From contig NC_052671.1 of the NCBI RefSeq assembly GCF_016802725.1, positions 21,061,728 to 21,125,727 on the forward strand: DNA of 64,000 bases, given 5' to 3'. Of the stretch, positions 1 to 10,199 are shown piece after piece (positions within the stretch are counted from its first letter, which is position 1; every line of letters starts with the position of its first letter). The notes below the pieces were generated by a model. That model saw only the letters and a list, made by a program, of their open reading frames with translations, was not told the origin of the DNA and searched no databases. This stretch comes from Solenopsis invicta (taxonomy: Eukaryota > Arthropoda > Insecta > Hymenoptera > Formicidae). Made by a program: the position numbers and the translations under genes.

Positions 1-789
1 CTCGCAGAAATTATGGAGTTATTATGTCTCGATCATTTAAATATCGAAGAAAGAGATAACGTAATAAGTCTTATATCCGGCAGCCAGGATAGATTCCACA
101 TACCCGGAGAAAAATTAACAGCGACTCACGTGTTGCAAGATCAGATACCGACAACAGACGACCGACCCATCAATACTAGACAATATCGATTTCCTCAAAT
201 TCATAAAGAAGAAATAAATAAACAAGTTGAAGAATTGTTAGATGGAGGCGTAGTAAAATTATCTCAATCACCTTACAATACGCCCATATGGATAGTGCCT
301 AAGAAGGAAGATTCAAAGGGAAACAAACGCTGGAGAATGGTTTTAGATTTCCGCGCTTTAAATGAAAAAACCACTGGCGACGCTTATCCATTACCTAACA
401 TTGTTGACATCCTAGATCAATTAGAAGGAGCGGAATATTTCTCCGTATGCGATCTAGCTTCTGGTTTCCATCAAATAAAAATGGACCCCGCCGATGGTCA
501 CAAAACGGCATTTACTACTCCCTTCGGGCATTATGAATTCGAACGAATGCCATTCGGATTAAAAAATGCACCTGCGACTTTCCAACGTTTAATGGATTTA
601 GTATTGTCCGGATTGCAAGGCAAGGAATTATTCGTCTATATGGACGATATAGTTATTTATGCTACTTCGCTGGAAGAGCATGAAAGAAAATATAATTTAT
701 TAATGGATCGACTCCGCAAAGCAAATTTAAAATTACAACCTGATAAATGTGAATTTCTGAAGACTGAAGTGACATACCTTGGGCATATA

Positions 790-2111
790 CGAGGTGTGTT
801 CAAAAAGTATCGCGAATTTTGAATTTTCGCGGGTTACGTATATTCGAATTTCGATCTTTTTGTGGCGTTATGTTGGTACTCATGTCTCTCACTTATGCCG
901 ACAAACTCGGCCATTTTGAATGTTCACTTAATTGTTGACAGCTGCTTTGCTTGCACGTGTTTTGGATCGTCTTCGATTTTTACCTATTCAAAAAAATGGA
1001 TCAAAGAACCTGTATCAAATTTTGTGTGAAAAACGAAATTAAGTGGGCGGATGCATTCCGAATGTTGACTGTGGCATACGGAGAAGCTACCTTGGACCGA
1101 AGCAACGTTTATCGGTGGTACAAAATGTTCTCAGAAGGCCGAGAAGATGTGAACGACGAAGAGCGTGCCGGACGCCCGAGCACTTCAACAACAGACGAAA
1201 AAATTAATGAAGTGGAGAAAATGGTATTGGCCAATCGTCGAATCACCGTTAGAGAAGTTGCTGAGGACCTAAACATATCGATTGGCTCGTGCCATTCGAT
1301 TTTTATCAATGATTTGGGCATGAGACGGGTCGCCGCGAAATTCGTACCAAAATTGCTCAATTGCGACCAAAAACAGCATCGCATGAACATTGCTAATGAG
1401 ATGTTGGACTCTGTCCGCGACGACCCAAATTTGCTCCAGAGGGTCATAACTGGTGACGAATCGTGGGTTTATGGTTATGACGTGGAAACCAAAGCTCAAT
1501 CATCTCAATGGAAGCTGCCGCACGAACCAAGACCGAAAAAAGCGCGCCAAGTTCGGTCGAATGTGAAAGTTTTGCTGACAGTTTTCTTCGATTGCAGGGG
1601 CGTGGTGCATCATGAGTTCTTGCCACAGGGTAGAACGGTCAATAAGGAATATTACCTGCAAGTTATGCGCAATTTGCGCGAAGCAATCCGCCAGAAACGC
1701 CCGGATTTGTGGAAGAACAAAAATTGGCTTTTGCATCACGATAACGCCCCTGCTCACACATCGTTGCTTGTGCGCGACTTTTTGGCCAAAAACAACACAC
1801 TAATGATGCCGCAGCCACCGTATTCCCCAGATCTGGCCTCCTGTGACTTTTTCTTGTTCCCTAAACTGAAGAGGCCCATGAAAGGACGACGTTACGCTAC
1901 GCTTGACGAGATAAAGACGGCATCGAAGGAGGAGCTGAACAAGATAAAAAAAAATGATTTTTTGAAGTGCTTCGAAGATTGAAAAAACCGTTGGCACAAG
2001 TGTATAATATCTCATGGGGATTACTTTGAAGGGGACAAAATAGATATTCATGAATAAATAAATAATTTTTGAAAAAACACAAAATTCGCGATACTTTTTG
2101 AACACACCTCG
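790..2111 (+). mobile_element. Full-length mariner transposon (copy 1)
   Basis: This is a 1,322-bp element with terminal inverted repeats beginning CGAGGTGTGTTCAAAAAG and ending with the reverse complement. It is flanked by TA at 788-789 and 2112-2113, the standard Tc1/mariner target duplication. It sits inside the gypsy reverse transcriptase frame, so it inserted later than that element. An internally deleted copy with the same ends lies at 58236-59164. Confidence 0.96.
996..2057 (+). pseudogene. Mariner transposase with one premature stop
   Basis: Starting at the MDQRTCIKF methionine, which follows an A-rich context and matches the usual N-terminus, the gene spans 353 codons, normal for mariner. 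An N-terminal helix-turn-helix region with GREDVNDEERAGRP is followed by a second HTH and the catalytic domain. The acidic residues are seen in GDESW, HHDNAPAH and CDFFLF, giving a DD34D triad. A TGA at 1980-1982 interrupts the frame 25 codons before the natural TAA at 2055-2057. The sibling at 58 kb has TGG (Trp) there, so this is a G-to-A nonsense change. It would cut and paste its own DNA in the nucleus. Loss of the C-terminal 25 residues probably inactivates it, though the catalytic triad remains. Confidence 0.93.
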
Positions 2112-2456
2112 TAATAGGTAGAAACGGTGTTAAGCCCGATCCAAAAAAATTAGAAGCCGTAAGACAATTTCCTCGACCAAAAACTCCGAAAAATATTGGC
2201 TATGTGGTGGAGAAAAACTAATGTTTGATTCTGCAATGAAAAGAACAAATATATTAACATTACTTAGTTTTTAATATTGATATGTATAAGTCTATATATA
2301 CTTGAATATTTAACATTACCTGTCATGTATCCAGCTTCATATCTCTCTGGAGATAGACGTAACATAGAATGTTGGAAACTGGTAGAAGGTAACGAAGTTA
2401 TTGTTGCTGTAGTCTTTGGTTTGTTAATATCACTTGTATTTGATTGCCTTGATATA

Positions 2457-3275
2457 CACTACTCAAAAGAAAATAGGGAACACTTTCCAGACACCAAAAA
2501 TTAGGCTATTTTCAAATGACTGTAACTCGGTGAAAAATCATCGTAGATAAAAAATAAAAAAAGCATTTTGAAGCTTGAAGATCCAACTTTAACGCTCTAT
2601 CAGCAGATTTTCAAAATTCTTTTAACTTCCTTGTCTTATGCAGTAAAAAAGCACACCCTGTTTTGTTCCTTAAAATTTCGTATTTTTGACACTTTGCAGC
2701 TCGACCAACAAATTGTTTTCGAACAATTCAAGTAAAGCTTCATAAACTACAACATTTTGCCTACAAAATGCTTTTTTTAAAATTTCTCTACGATTTTTTT
2801 GACCGAGTTACGCTACTTTGAAGCTAAACCTGCATTTTTTACAAATGATATCCGTACTCCGTGAAAAATCATCGTAGACAAAAAATCAAAAAACCATTTT
2901 AAAGCTCGAAGTTCCAGCTTTAACATGCTGTTAATGGTTTTCAAAAATTTTCTCAATTTCTTAGTACTATGCCCCAAAAAAGATACACTGTTTTTTCCTT
3001 AAAATAACGTATTTTTAACAGCCTGTAGCTCAATAAAAAAATTTTTCTCGACAAATCCAATGCAAGTGCCATAAAGTATGACATTTTCTCTACAAAATGC
3101 TTTTTTTAAAGTTTTCTCTACGATTTTTTTTGACCGAGTTACAAGACTTTGAAGATATACATTTTTTACAGTACATTTTTCCGAAAAATGACGTCTACCG
3201 CCGACATTAGCATTACCCAATGTGCACCACGTGGAGGTTGTCGGTCGGATTTTTGCACATCGTGTGTGTGTGTGT

Positions 3276-3345
<70 letters not shown>

Positions 3346-4020
3346 ATGTATGTATCACAGCAGAGATAAGGACCCCGCAGTTCGTCACTTCTGCAGTATT
3401 TAATGACTCCAAACCCTCTCTGCTGTGTGTGTATGCGCTCGCGCGCATGAGAGTTCAATAGTGTGTATTTCCTCCTCTTTGATCAATTACTGCTTGCAAG
3501 CGTTCTCGCATATTTATACATCTTGCAATACGATCTTGCAGAATGTTGTGCCAAATTTCCGTTAAAATTTCTCCCAATTCTTCTAAATTTCGCGGCTGTT
3601 CCTCGCGACGCCTTAATCGTCGTTCCATTTCATCCCAAATGTGCTCGATTGGATTTAAGTCCGGGCTATTGGCGGGATGATTTAACAGTCTAATTGCGTG
3701 TCGTTGAAAAAAACGTCGCGTTATATTCGCCGTATGAGGTCGAGCGTTGTCCTGCATAAAAATAAAGTTCCGACAGGTTCGATTTAATAGCAAAACGTGT
3801 GGTCGTAGAATATCGTTGATATAACGAACACCCGTCATTGCCGGAGGTGGCAGGATCACTAGATCACTTCGTCTTGTAAGTGATATACACCCCCACACCA
3901 TCACGGAACCGCCGTTGTAGGATCGTATTGGCATAACGCAACGTCGATCATAGCGTTCATTTCGTCGACGCCAAGTACGTATACGAGCATCATTGCCATA
4001 AAGGCAAAAACGTGATTCGT
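2457..4020. repeat. Left long terminal inverted repeat of the Tc1-like element
   Basis: The reverse complement of this arm matches 4616-6159 almost base for base, including AT-rich subterminal blocks in which similar segments recur (for example the GAGTTAC and TCTACGAT motifs near 2525, 2805, 2860 and 3120). It ends at the GATTCGT triplet-in-frame at 4020, where the match to the transposase stops. One visible mismatch is near 3999 (Asn to Tyr in the duplicated peptide). Confidence 0.93.
3455..4020 (-). pseudogene. Inverted duplicate of the 3' half of the Tc1 transposase
   Basis: This is an open frame on the minus strand without its own N-terminus. From the MPIRSYNGG methionine at 3934 to the HY end, all 159 residues are identical to the C-terminus of the transposase at 4168-5181. 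Further upstream the match runs to 4020 with one substitution. It contains the second catalytic Asp (MQDNARPH) and the Glu (NPIEHIW) but lacks the first Asp and the DNA-binding domain. It is part of the left inverted repeat and not an independent gene. Transcripts crossing both arms would pair with themselves. Confidence 0.93.
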
Positions 4021-4090
4021 CTATATGTTTACAGTCGTCTTAGTCTAAAGAAAATCTCTTTTTAGACAAAGATGACCATATGTAAACATT
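4021..4090. repeat. Small imperfect palindrome at the junction of the left arm
   Basis: Just inside the left arm, ATGTTTACAGTCGTCTTA and TAGTCTAAA are mirrored by TTTAGACAAAGATGACC and ATGTAAACAT, giving an imperfect stem of about 25 bp around 4050. It may be the remnant of the original, shorter 5' terminal repeat. This is inference. Confidence 0.5.
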
Positions 4091-4167
4091 GCATGCTCAA
4101 TACAATAAAATTTTGTTTAGTACGCCGGCGATTCTCGCAGTGTGATAAGCGACACGGAATTTTCAAA

Positions 4168-5181
4168 ATGCCGCGTAGACATTTATCGGCCGTAGAAGTT
4201 GCACGCATAATTGCGCTTTTGCAACAAGGTTTTAGTATTCGTTATGTGGCGCAAGATATTGGTGCATCCGTGTCCGTAGTGAGTAGAGCTTGGTTACGAT
4301 ATCAAGACACGGGAAATTACACGAGACGTGAAGGTAGTGGTCGTTCTCGATTAACGACAAATAGGCAAGATCGAGCCATTGTTCGTTATGCACTAGAAAG
4401 ACGAATAATTACCGCAAGAAACATTCGCGATGACATTCATTTGCGCCATGTGTGCGAACAAACAATTCGCAACCGTTTGAGAGAAGCCGGTCTTCGTTCT
4501 CGTGTTCGTGCACAAGTACCAAGACTCACACTCGTACATCGCCAAGTACGTTATCAATTTGCGCGCGATCACATAAATTGGACCGCTAAGGATTGGAGAA
4601 ATGTATATTTCTCCGACGAATCACGTTTTTGCCTTAATGGCAATGATGCTCGTATACGTACTTGGCGTCGACGAAATGAACGCTATGATCGACGTTGCGT
4701 TATGCCAATACGATCCTACAACGGCGGTTCCGTGATGGTGTGGGGGTGTATATCACTTACAAGACGAAGTGATCTAGTGATCCTGCCACCTCCGGCAATG
4801 ACGGGTGTTCGTTATATCAACGATATTCTACGACCACACGTTTTGCTATTAAATCGAACCTGTCGGAACTTTATTTTTATGCAGGACAACGCTCGACCTC
4901 ATACGGCGAATATAACGCGACGTTTTTTTCAACGACACGCAATTAGACTGTTAAATCATCCCGCCAATAGCCCGGACTTAAATCCAATCGAGCACATTTG
5001 GGATGAAATGGAACGACGATTAAGGCGTCGCGAGGAACAGCCGCGAAATTTAGAAGAATTGGGAGAAATTTTAACGGAAATTTGGCACAACATTCTGCAA
5101 GATCGTATTGCAAGATGTATAAATATGCGAGAACGCTTGCAAGCAGTAATTGATCAAAGAGGAGGAAATACACACTATTGA
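4168..5181 (+). CDS. Tc1-like transposase, intact
   Basis: The gene has 337 codons from the MPRRHLSAVEV start, preceded by AAAATG. An upstream in-frame ATG at 4072 exists but would add a tail not typical of the family. Residues 1-110 hold the paired-type helix-turn-helix DNA-binding region, with GSGRSRLT linking the two HTHs. The catalytic RNase-H-like fold follows, with FSDESRF, MQDNARPH and SPDLNPIEHIWDE. The spacing between the second Asp and the Glu is 34 residues (DD34E). There are no stops or frameshifts. The protein would bind its terminal repeats and cut and paste the element at TA in the nucleus. The last 188 codons lie in the right inverted repeat. It is the best candidate in the window for an active enzyme. 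Confidence 0.96.
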   Translation: MPRRHLSAVEVARIIALLQQGFSIRYVAQDIGASVSVVSRAWLRYQDTGNYTRREGSGRSRLTTNRQDRAIVRYALERRIITARNIRDDIHLRHVCEQTIRNRLREAGLRSRVRAQVPRLTLVHRQVRYQFARDHINWTAKDWRNVYFSDESRFCLNGNDARIRTWRRRNERYDRRCVMPIRSYNGGSVMVWGCISLTRRSDLVILPPPAMTGVRYINDILRPHVLLLNRTCRNFIFMQDNARPHTANITRRFFQRHAIRLLNHPANSPDLNPIEHIWDEMERRLRRREEQPRNLEELGEILTEIWHNILQDRIARCINMRERLQAVIDQRGGNTHY

Positions 5182-5282
5182 ACTCTCATGCGCGCGAGCG
5201 CATACACACACAGCAGAGAGGGTTTGGAGTCATTAAATACTGCAGAAGTGACGAACTGCGGGGTCCTTATCTCTGCTGTGAT

Positions 5283-5336
<54 letters not shown>

Positions 5337-6159
5337 CACACACACACACACACGATGTGCAAAAATCCGACCGACAACCTCCACGTGGTGCACATTGGGT
5401 AATGCTAATGTCGGCGGTAGACGTCATTTTTCGGAAAAATGTACTGTAAAAAATGTATATCTTCAAAGTCTTGTAACTCGGTCAAAAAAAATCGTAGAGA
5501 AAACTTTAAAAAAAGCATTTTGTAGAGAAAATGTCATACTTTATGGCACTTGCATTGGATTTGTCGAGAAAAATTTTTTTATTGAGCTACAGGCTGTTAA
5601 AAATACGTTATTTTAAGGAAAAAACAGTGTATCTTTTTTGGGGCATAGTACTAAGAAATTGAGAAAATTTTTGAAAACCATTAACAGCATGTTAAAGCTG
5701 GAACTTCGAGCTTTAAAATGGTTTTTTGATTTTTTGTCTACGATGATTTTTCACGGAGTACGGATATCATTTGTAAAAAATGCAGGTTTAGCTTCAAAGT
5801 AGCGTAACTCGGTCAAAAAAAATCGTAGAGAAATTTTAAAAAAAGCATTTTGTAGGCAAAATGTTGTAGTTTATGAAGCTTTACTTGAATTGTTCGAAAA
5901 CAATTTATTGGTCGAGCTGCAAAGTGTCAAAAATACGAAATTTTAAGGAACAAAACAGGGTGTACTTTTTTACTGCATAAGACAAGGAAGTTAAAAGAAT
6001 TTTGAAAATCTGCTGATAGAGCGTTAAAGTTGGATCTTCAAGCTTCAAAATGCTTTTTTTATTTTTTATCTACGATGATTTTTCACCGAGTTACAGTCAT
6101 TTGAAAATAGCCTAATTTTTGGTGTCTGGAAAGTGTTCCCTATTTTCTTTTGAGTAGTG
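4616..6159. repeat. Right long terminal inverted repeat of the Tc1-like element
   Basis: It begins within the transposase codon series after FSDE and includes the transposase C-terminus, an AC microsatellite (about 5287-5354) and about 750 bp of AT-rich subterminal sequence, ending at GAGTAGTG before the TA duplication. Confidence 0.93.
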
Positions 6160-6161
6160 TA

Positions 6162-6899
6162 TTTGAAGATTCTGTAATTAAACAATAATAACTATTAGAG
6201 CTGATGAAAGTGTCAAATCACTCTTACAAAAATGAAGAAGTTATTATTGATTACAGTGGATCTTGGTGCCATAATAATTTTTGTGTGAATTTTTACAATG
6301 TCAAATTCACGTCAACTATATACTGCATATTCGTTGGTCTTGGAACATGGGCCTAGTTTACACCGAACACTTGATACGCGTACTAACTAGTAATTTTTTA
6401 TTAAATTATCTTAATTTCGGCAATAAATTAAAAAAAAAAATATATTAAGTTGATACAATATGAATGGAGATAATTAAATATATGTATCATGTAAACACGC
6501 ATCGTTGAAAGTAAGATAATAGAAAGTTACGAGTTAGTATGCGTATTAAGTGCTCGATGAGACTGATTTCTCGATTTACTTCTCATACGCGATCTTTATA
6601 CGCGGTTAGAAAATATATCTTTCAATAATATTTATTAAAATTATTGTATATTATTAAGCTAAAAGTTTTTACCTTTTTTTCATACTTATTACACCGTTAC
6701 GAATATTCCGCGTAAACCGAGGAATCAGTGTACAATATTATTAACTATTGCATATAAACTGACCAAATTTTTCTATTGAGTCATCTATGAGTGGACGTTT
6801 TGTTGAGCGTAATAAATTGGTCATAGATCTAAAACAATTTAAATAATTGAAACATTAAGATTGTATAAACATTTTATCTCACAAATAAATTATTTCAGA
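6162..6899. other. AT-rich non-coding stretch with a probable MITE
   Basis: No coding potential is seen. About 6352-6562 forms an imperfect inverted repeat: the left side has ACACTTGATACGCGTACTAA and the right side has the reverse complement of a close variant. This is probably a short non-autonomous element, but its ends and target duplication are not clear. Confidence 0.45.
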
Positions 6900-7551
6900 A
6901 TTTAATAAAAATCTTATTTTCTACTTTTAACAAATTTAAATAAAAACTTCATTTGGTCGTACAAATGAAATGGTTATCTTGTAATCGCACCACTTCCACT
7001 TCTCGTTTCCATTTCTCTCAGCTTTTTTTCCCGAGAAAACCGCTCGCGTAATCTCACCCATTTATTTTGACAATCTGAAACTAATAATAAATCTATTTTA
7101 TTACATATACTGTACATACTGTAAGAAATACACATCATGATATCAAAATCTGACAAAAATAAACAATTTATCATCAAAATTGCAATAATTGCACACAATG
7201 TATAACGATACAATTATACAAATTGCAATTTGTTACCTTTTGATAACTATAAATTTTTCTATCATGTCAATAATTATAAAAAACTATGAAAGATATTTAT
7301 TACGACTGCACTAAATATTAATATACATAAATATTTTCTATACCTGTTGCATTTAAAACTTGTGCTATCTCTTTCCAGGAGTTATTTTTCTTTAACGTAT
7401 CTTTAAAATCCTTATTTTCCTTATCATAAAGATGTGGATAACTCTTTACCAAATTGATTAATCAACAGTCTTCCTCTTTGGAAGAATTTAACATAAACAT
7501 GTTTTCGTTTTCAATAATTCCATCTTTGCAATAATCTGTATGGTCTTCCAT
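6900..7551 (-). pseudogene. MADF (Myb/SANT-like) domain pseudogene, two exons
   Basis: On the minus strand an ATG at 7551 opens exon 1, which contains the first half of a MADF domain: LINLVKSYPHLYD, then SWKEIAQVLNAT. A donor G|GTATAG lies near 7343. Exon 2 follows an acceptor TTTCAG near 7075 and reads DCQNKWVRLRERF, then EMETRSGSGA and, after a frame change, PFHLYDQMKFL. There is a TGA before LINLV and a frameshift/stop after SGSGA. MADF proteins bind DNA as transcriptional regulators, and a MADF gene is also the usual companion of PIF/Harbinger transposase. This copy may be a stranded Harbinger companion or a dead host gene. I see no transposase beside it. Confidence 0.75.
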
Positions 7552-7559
7552 TTTTTAAT

Positions 7560-8980
7560 TCTTAACGATTTGGTACTAGAAGCTGTAAAAATACATATAT
7601 ATATTTTTTAAATTATATTATTGTTATTAAACATTATACACAATAAAAATACATTATCAATCCAGATAGCCAAATCTACAGAAACAGATTTTGTGCAAAA
7701 CCTGCTACTAGCTTTTGATGGCAGAATGACATTAAAAATTGCACATAATTTGTACTATTTGATGCTGTCGATAAACTGCCATCAAAAACAAATATTGCTG
7801 GTCATGCTAAATCAGCAGATTGCCTGCAAAAATTGAGCAGAACTTGCAAATTATACTAATTTTTTGCTGTTAGTTTACTTATATGTGCAGATCCTGCTCA
7901 GTTTCTGCTGCCAATCTGCTGACATAATAAATAATTGTATTTTCTGACAACTAATTGCTAATAACTTACTGTCAACTCACCAAGCACGCGGACCAAAATT
8001 GTTCTAACGCAGCGGGACTTCGGAGAGGATGAAGAGGACTGTAGCTGACTGCAGCTGACTGTGGCTCATGGCTCACATGGCTGTTGATGGCTGTCAGGAG
8101 AGGAATGGCATGAATTTGAAACATTGAAATGCGTCCTTCTGATTGGTTGTGCACAGACCATATGCATAGAAATTTCGTTCTTATGGAATTTTTCATTTCT
8201 TATGTCTATGCTTATGCTCATGTTACGTAAATCAATATGGCGACTTTATGTTGGATGTTCATTGGTCAATCGGTCTTATGTTGTGCTTATGTTATGTTAT
8301 GCATTTCATGTGCGAGGCCCTTTAAAGCAGAAATAGATATATGTATATTTAAAAGTTAAGTAAAAGCGAGTAGGGGGGGGGACGTTCCAGTATAGTTTAA
8401 TGCAAGAATAGAAGACAATCCCGTTGCTGAATGTTCCGGCAGTGTTCCGAATCGGAGTGCTTCCAAAAGTCTAAGACGATAATCAGGCGGTAGTCAAGTA
8501 GTGGGGATAAAAGCCATGGCACACGGCGTGGCGACAGTCGCGCTCGGCGTTTATGGCACGTTTCGATTAATTGTTTCGCTCACAAGTCTCGCCGCCAATT
8601 TGCGAGTAACTGCATTTCACTTCATAAAAATATTTCTCATACAAAATATAAGCAAATTTAATATCTATAAAATAAAACAAATAAATTGAAGAAAGAAAAT
8701 GTATTAAACATATTAAATAAATAAATAAATATACTAATAAAACCAATATATTAAATAAATATTATTTATTATATTACATATAAGTTAAATAAATAAACAT
8801 ATGATATAAAATAAATATATACTAGGTAAAAAATTGTTTATGCAAGAACATATATAAATGTAGAAAAATATATTTTATGTACATAAATCTATGTAAATGT
8901 ATATAAATCTATACATATGTAATTACATGTGTAAAAACATAATATACATATATTTATACAGAGTTGTACATATATTTTTA
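7560..8980. other. Non-coding, repeat-like stretch
   Basis: No gene is recognised. About 7640-7925 repeats CTGC/GCAGA-type words many times. About 7970-8110 has repeated GCTGACTG/GGCTGT words, and 8140-8320 has clustered ATTGGT (CCAAT-box) words and TTATG repeats. From 8690 it is AT-rich simple sequence (AAATAAATAAAT-like). Confidence 0.4.
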
Positions 8981-8982
8981 TA

Positions 8983-9519
8983 CAGGGTAGTCAAAAAGTA
9001 TCGGACCCCCCCAATATTTCCGTTCCTTTGCATTTTACAAGAAAATGTTTCAGACAAAAGTTGTAGGGTTTAAAAAGATCTATTTACTGATCTTATCAGT
9101 TTGATCTAGGATGGCGTCGCCAAGGTCAGATCGAAATTACATTAACTTTTTTAAATGGAATACCTAACTTTTTATTGCATATTCTTGTAGCTTGTCTCGA
9201 GACCTTTCCAAAACACTACAAGAAAGTTTATTTTCGTTGAGTACTTTCCGAGTTGTGAGGCGTGAAAGCTACAGTGTACTGTAGTGTGGGTCCAACCAGT
9301 TAAGGCAAGAGTGGCGTGTGGGTCCGGCCAGTTAAGGCAAGAGTGGCGTGTGGGTCCGGCTTGCCTTAACTGGTCGGACCTTGGCGACGCCATCCAAGGT
9401 CAAACTGATAAGATCAGTAAATAGATCTTTTTAAACCCTACAACTTTTGTCTGAAACATTTTCTTGTAAAATGCAAGGGAACGGAAATATTGGGGGGGTC
9501 CGATACTTTTTGACTACCC
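8983..9519. mobile_element. MITE of Tc1/mariner type with about 145-bp inverted repeats
   Basis: The ends read CAGGGTAGTCAAAAAG and CTTTTTGACTACCC. The first and last about 145 bases are near-perfect inverted repeats that include GATCTTATCAGTTTGAT and GGCGACGCCATC. TA adjoins both ends. The centre (about 9275-9390) holds direct copies of a 32-bp unit containing GTTAAGGCAAGAGTGGCG. No coding capacity is seen, so it needs a transposase supplied elsewhere. Confidence 0.85.
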
Positions 9520-9754
9520 TATATATCTATTTTTCCATGCAACTTTTTTTATGAGATATCACTCTATGAAGAATATCTATATATATTTGCAATAACAATA
9601 GTTTTCCACATCACCCATGAGGTACTATTGAAGATGCGTTTTTTTTTTTAAGTGGTTTCCCTCGTAGGCCTATTCCACTAAAAAATAATATGGGACAATA
9701 ATCGCACATGTGTTACTATGTTGTTTACAAATTTGTTCTTATAACAAGTGCACA

Positions 9755-9802
9755 TTGTCTTGTGCAGACACAATGTCTTGTGCAGACACGATGTCTTGTG
9801 TA
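9755..9802. repeat. Short tandem repeat, 18-bp unit
   Basis: Three near-copies of GTCTTGTGCAGACACRAT, each of which is itself an interrupted palindrome. Confidence 0.7.
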
Positions 9803-9820
9803 AACCTGTTTATAAAAAAC

Positions 9821-10004
9821 ACACTGAAAAAAATTTACTAAATTTATGTATTTAAATAAATATTTGTATATTTACAAGAAAATATTTACTTTACGATATT
9901 TAAATTACAAATTAAATATGTATTTACATTTATTAAATATATATTTTCTTGCAATTGTACAAACAAATATTTCTTAAAATTTAGTAACTTTTTTTAAAAA
10001 GTGT
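9821..10004. mobile_element. Palindromic MITE
   Basis: The ends are ACACTGAAAAAAATTTAC and a close reverse complement finishing AAAAAGTGT. The interior forms a long AT-rich hairpin with ACAAGAAAATAT on one side and ATATTTTCTTG on the other. No ORF and no clear target duplication. Confidence 0.55.
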
Positions 10005-10199
10005 AAAATTGCACTATTAGATTGCAGTAATAGATGAGGAGGGACAAGCAATATCATCATCTGCAGCGTATAGCTGAAGACTACTCTTTTTTCTTGTACA
10101 AGTTCTAAATATATTTTTTTTTACAAGAGATTTAAATGCTGTTCATTGATTTTTATGGTTAGAGCATTTTCTGGTCTCGTGCATTTACCATACAGCAAA

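Larger units (their letters stand above)
1..2198 (+). pseudogene. Ty3/gypsy retrotransposon reverse transcriptase fragment, interrupted by a mariner
   Basis: The frame runs from about position 13 to 789 and resumes at 2114. It encodes the fingers and palm of a 17.6/297-type reverse transcriptase: an IWIVPKKE segment, RMVLDFRALNEKT, the FSVCDLASGFHQI motif, the FGHYEFERMPFGLKNAPATF motif and an intact VYMDDIVIY catalytic box. At 789 the mariner enters. If it and one TA are ignored, the frame continues from HI into IGRNGVKPD and the thumb-side KLEAV segment up to about 2198. Homology then stops abruptly, before the expected FLGL..YYR motif. The 5' part lies outside the window. The function would be cDNA synthesis in a cytoplasmic particle. 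Here it is a truncated, split relic, although the catalytic residues visible are intact. Confidence 0.9.
2457..6159 (+). mobile_element. Tc1-like transposon with about 1.55-kb terminal inverted repeats
   Basis: The element is 3,703 bp. Its ends read CACTACTCAAAAG and the reverse complement, flanked by TA (2455-2456 and 6160-6161). The left arm (2457-4020) is an inverted copy of the right arm (4616-6159). The arms contain CA/GT microsatellites of different length (about 3260-3343 and 5287-5354), which explains the 20-bp difference in arm length. Only 4021-4615 is unique. Because the right arm includes the last 188 codons of the transposase, the left arm carries an inverted duplicate of that coding sequence. 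Tc1 elements usually have inverted repeats of tens to a few hundred bases, so this structure is unusual. Near identity of the arms suggests recent duplication or gene conversion. Confidence 0.95.

Noticed and set aside
2277..2504. 75-codon ORF with a hydrophobic segment
   Set aside because: It runs into the Tc1 element end, has no homology I recognise, and lacks any gene context.
3260..3343. Histidine/threonine- or valine/cysteine-rich ORFs across the GT/AC tracts (also about 5287-5354)
   Set aside because: They are translations of microsatellites within the Tc1 inverted repeats.
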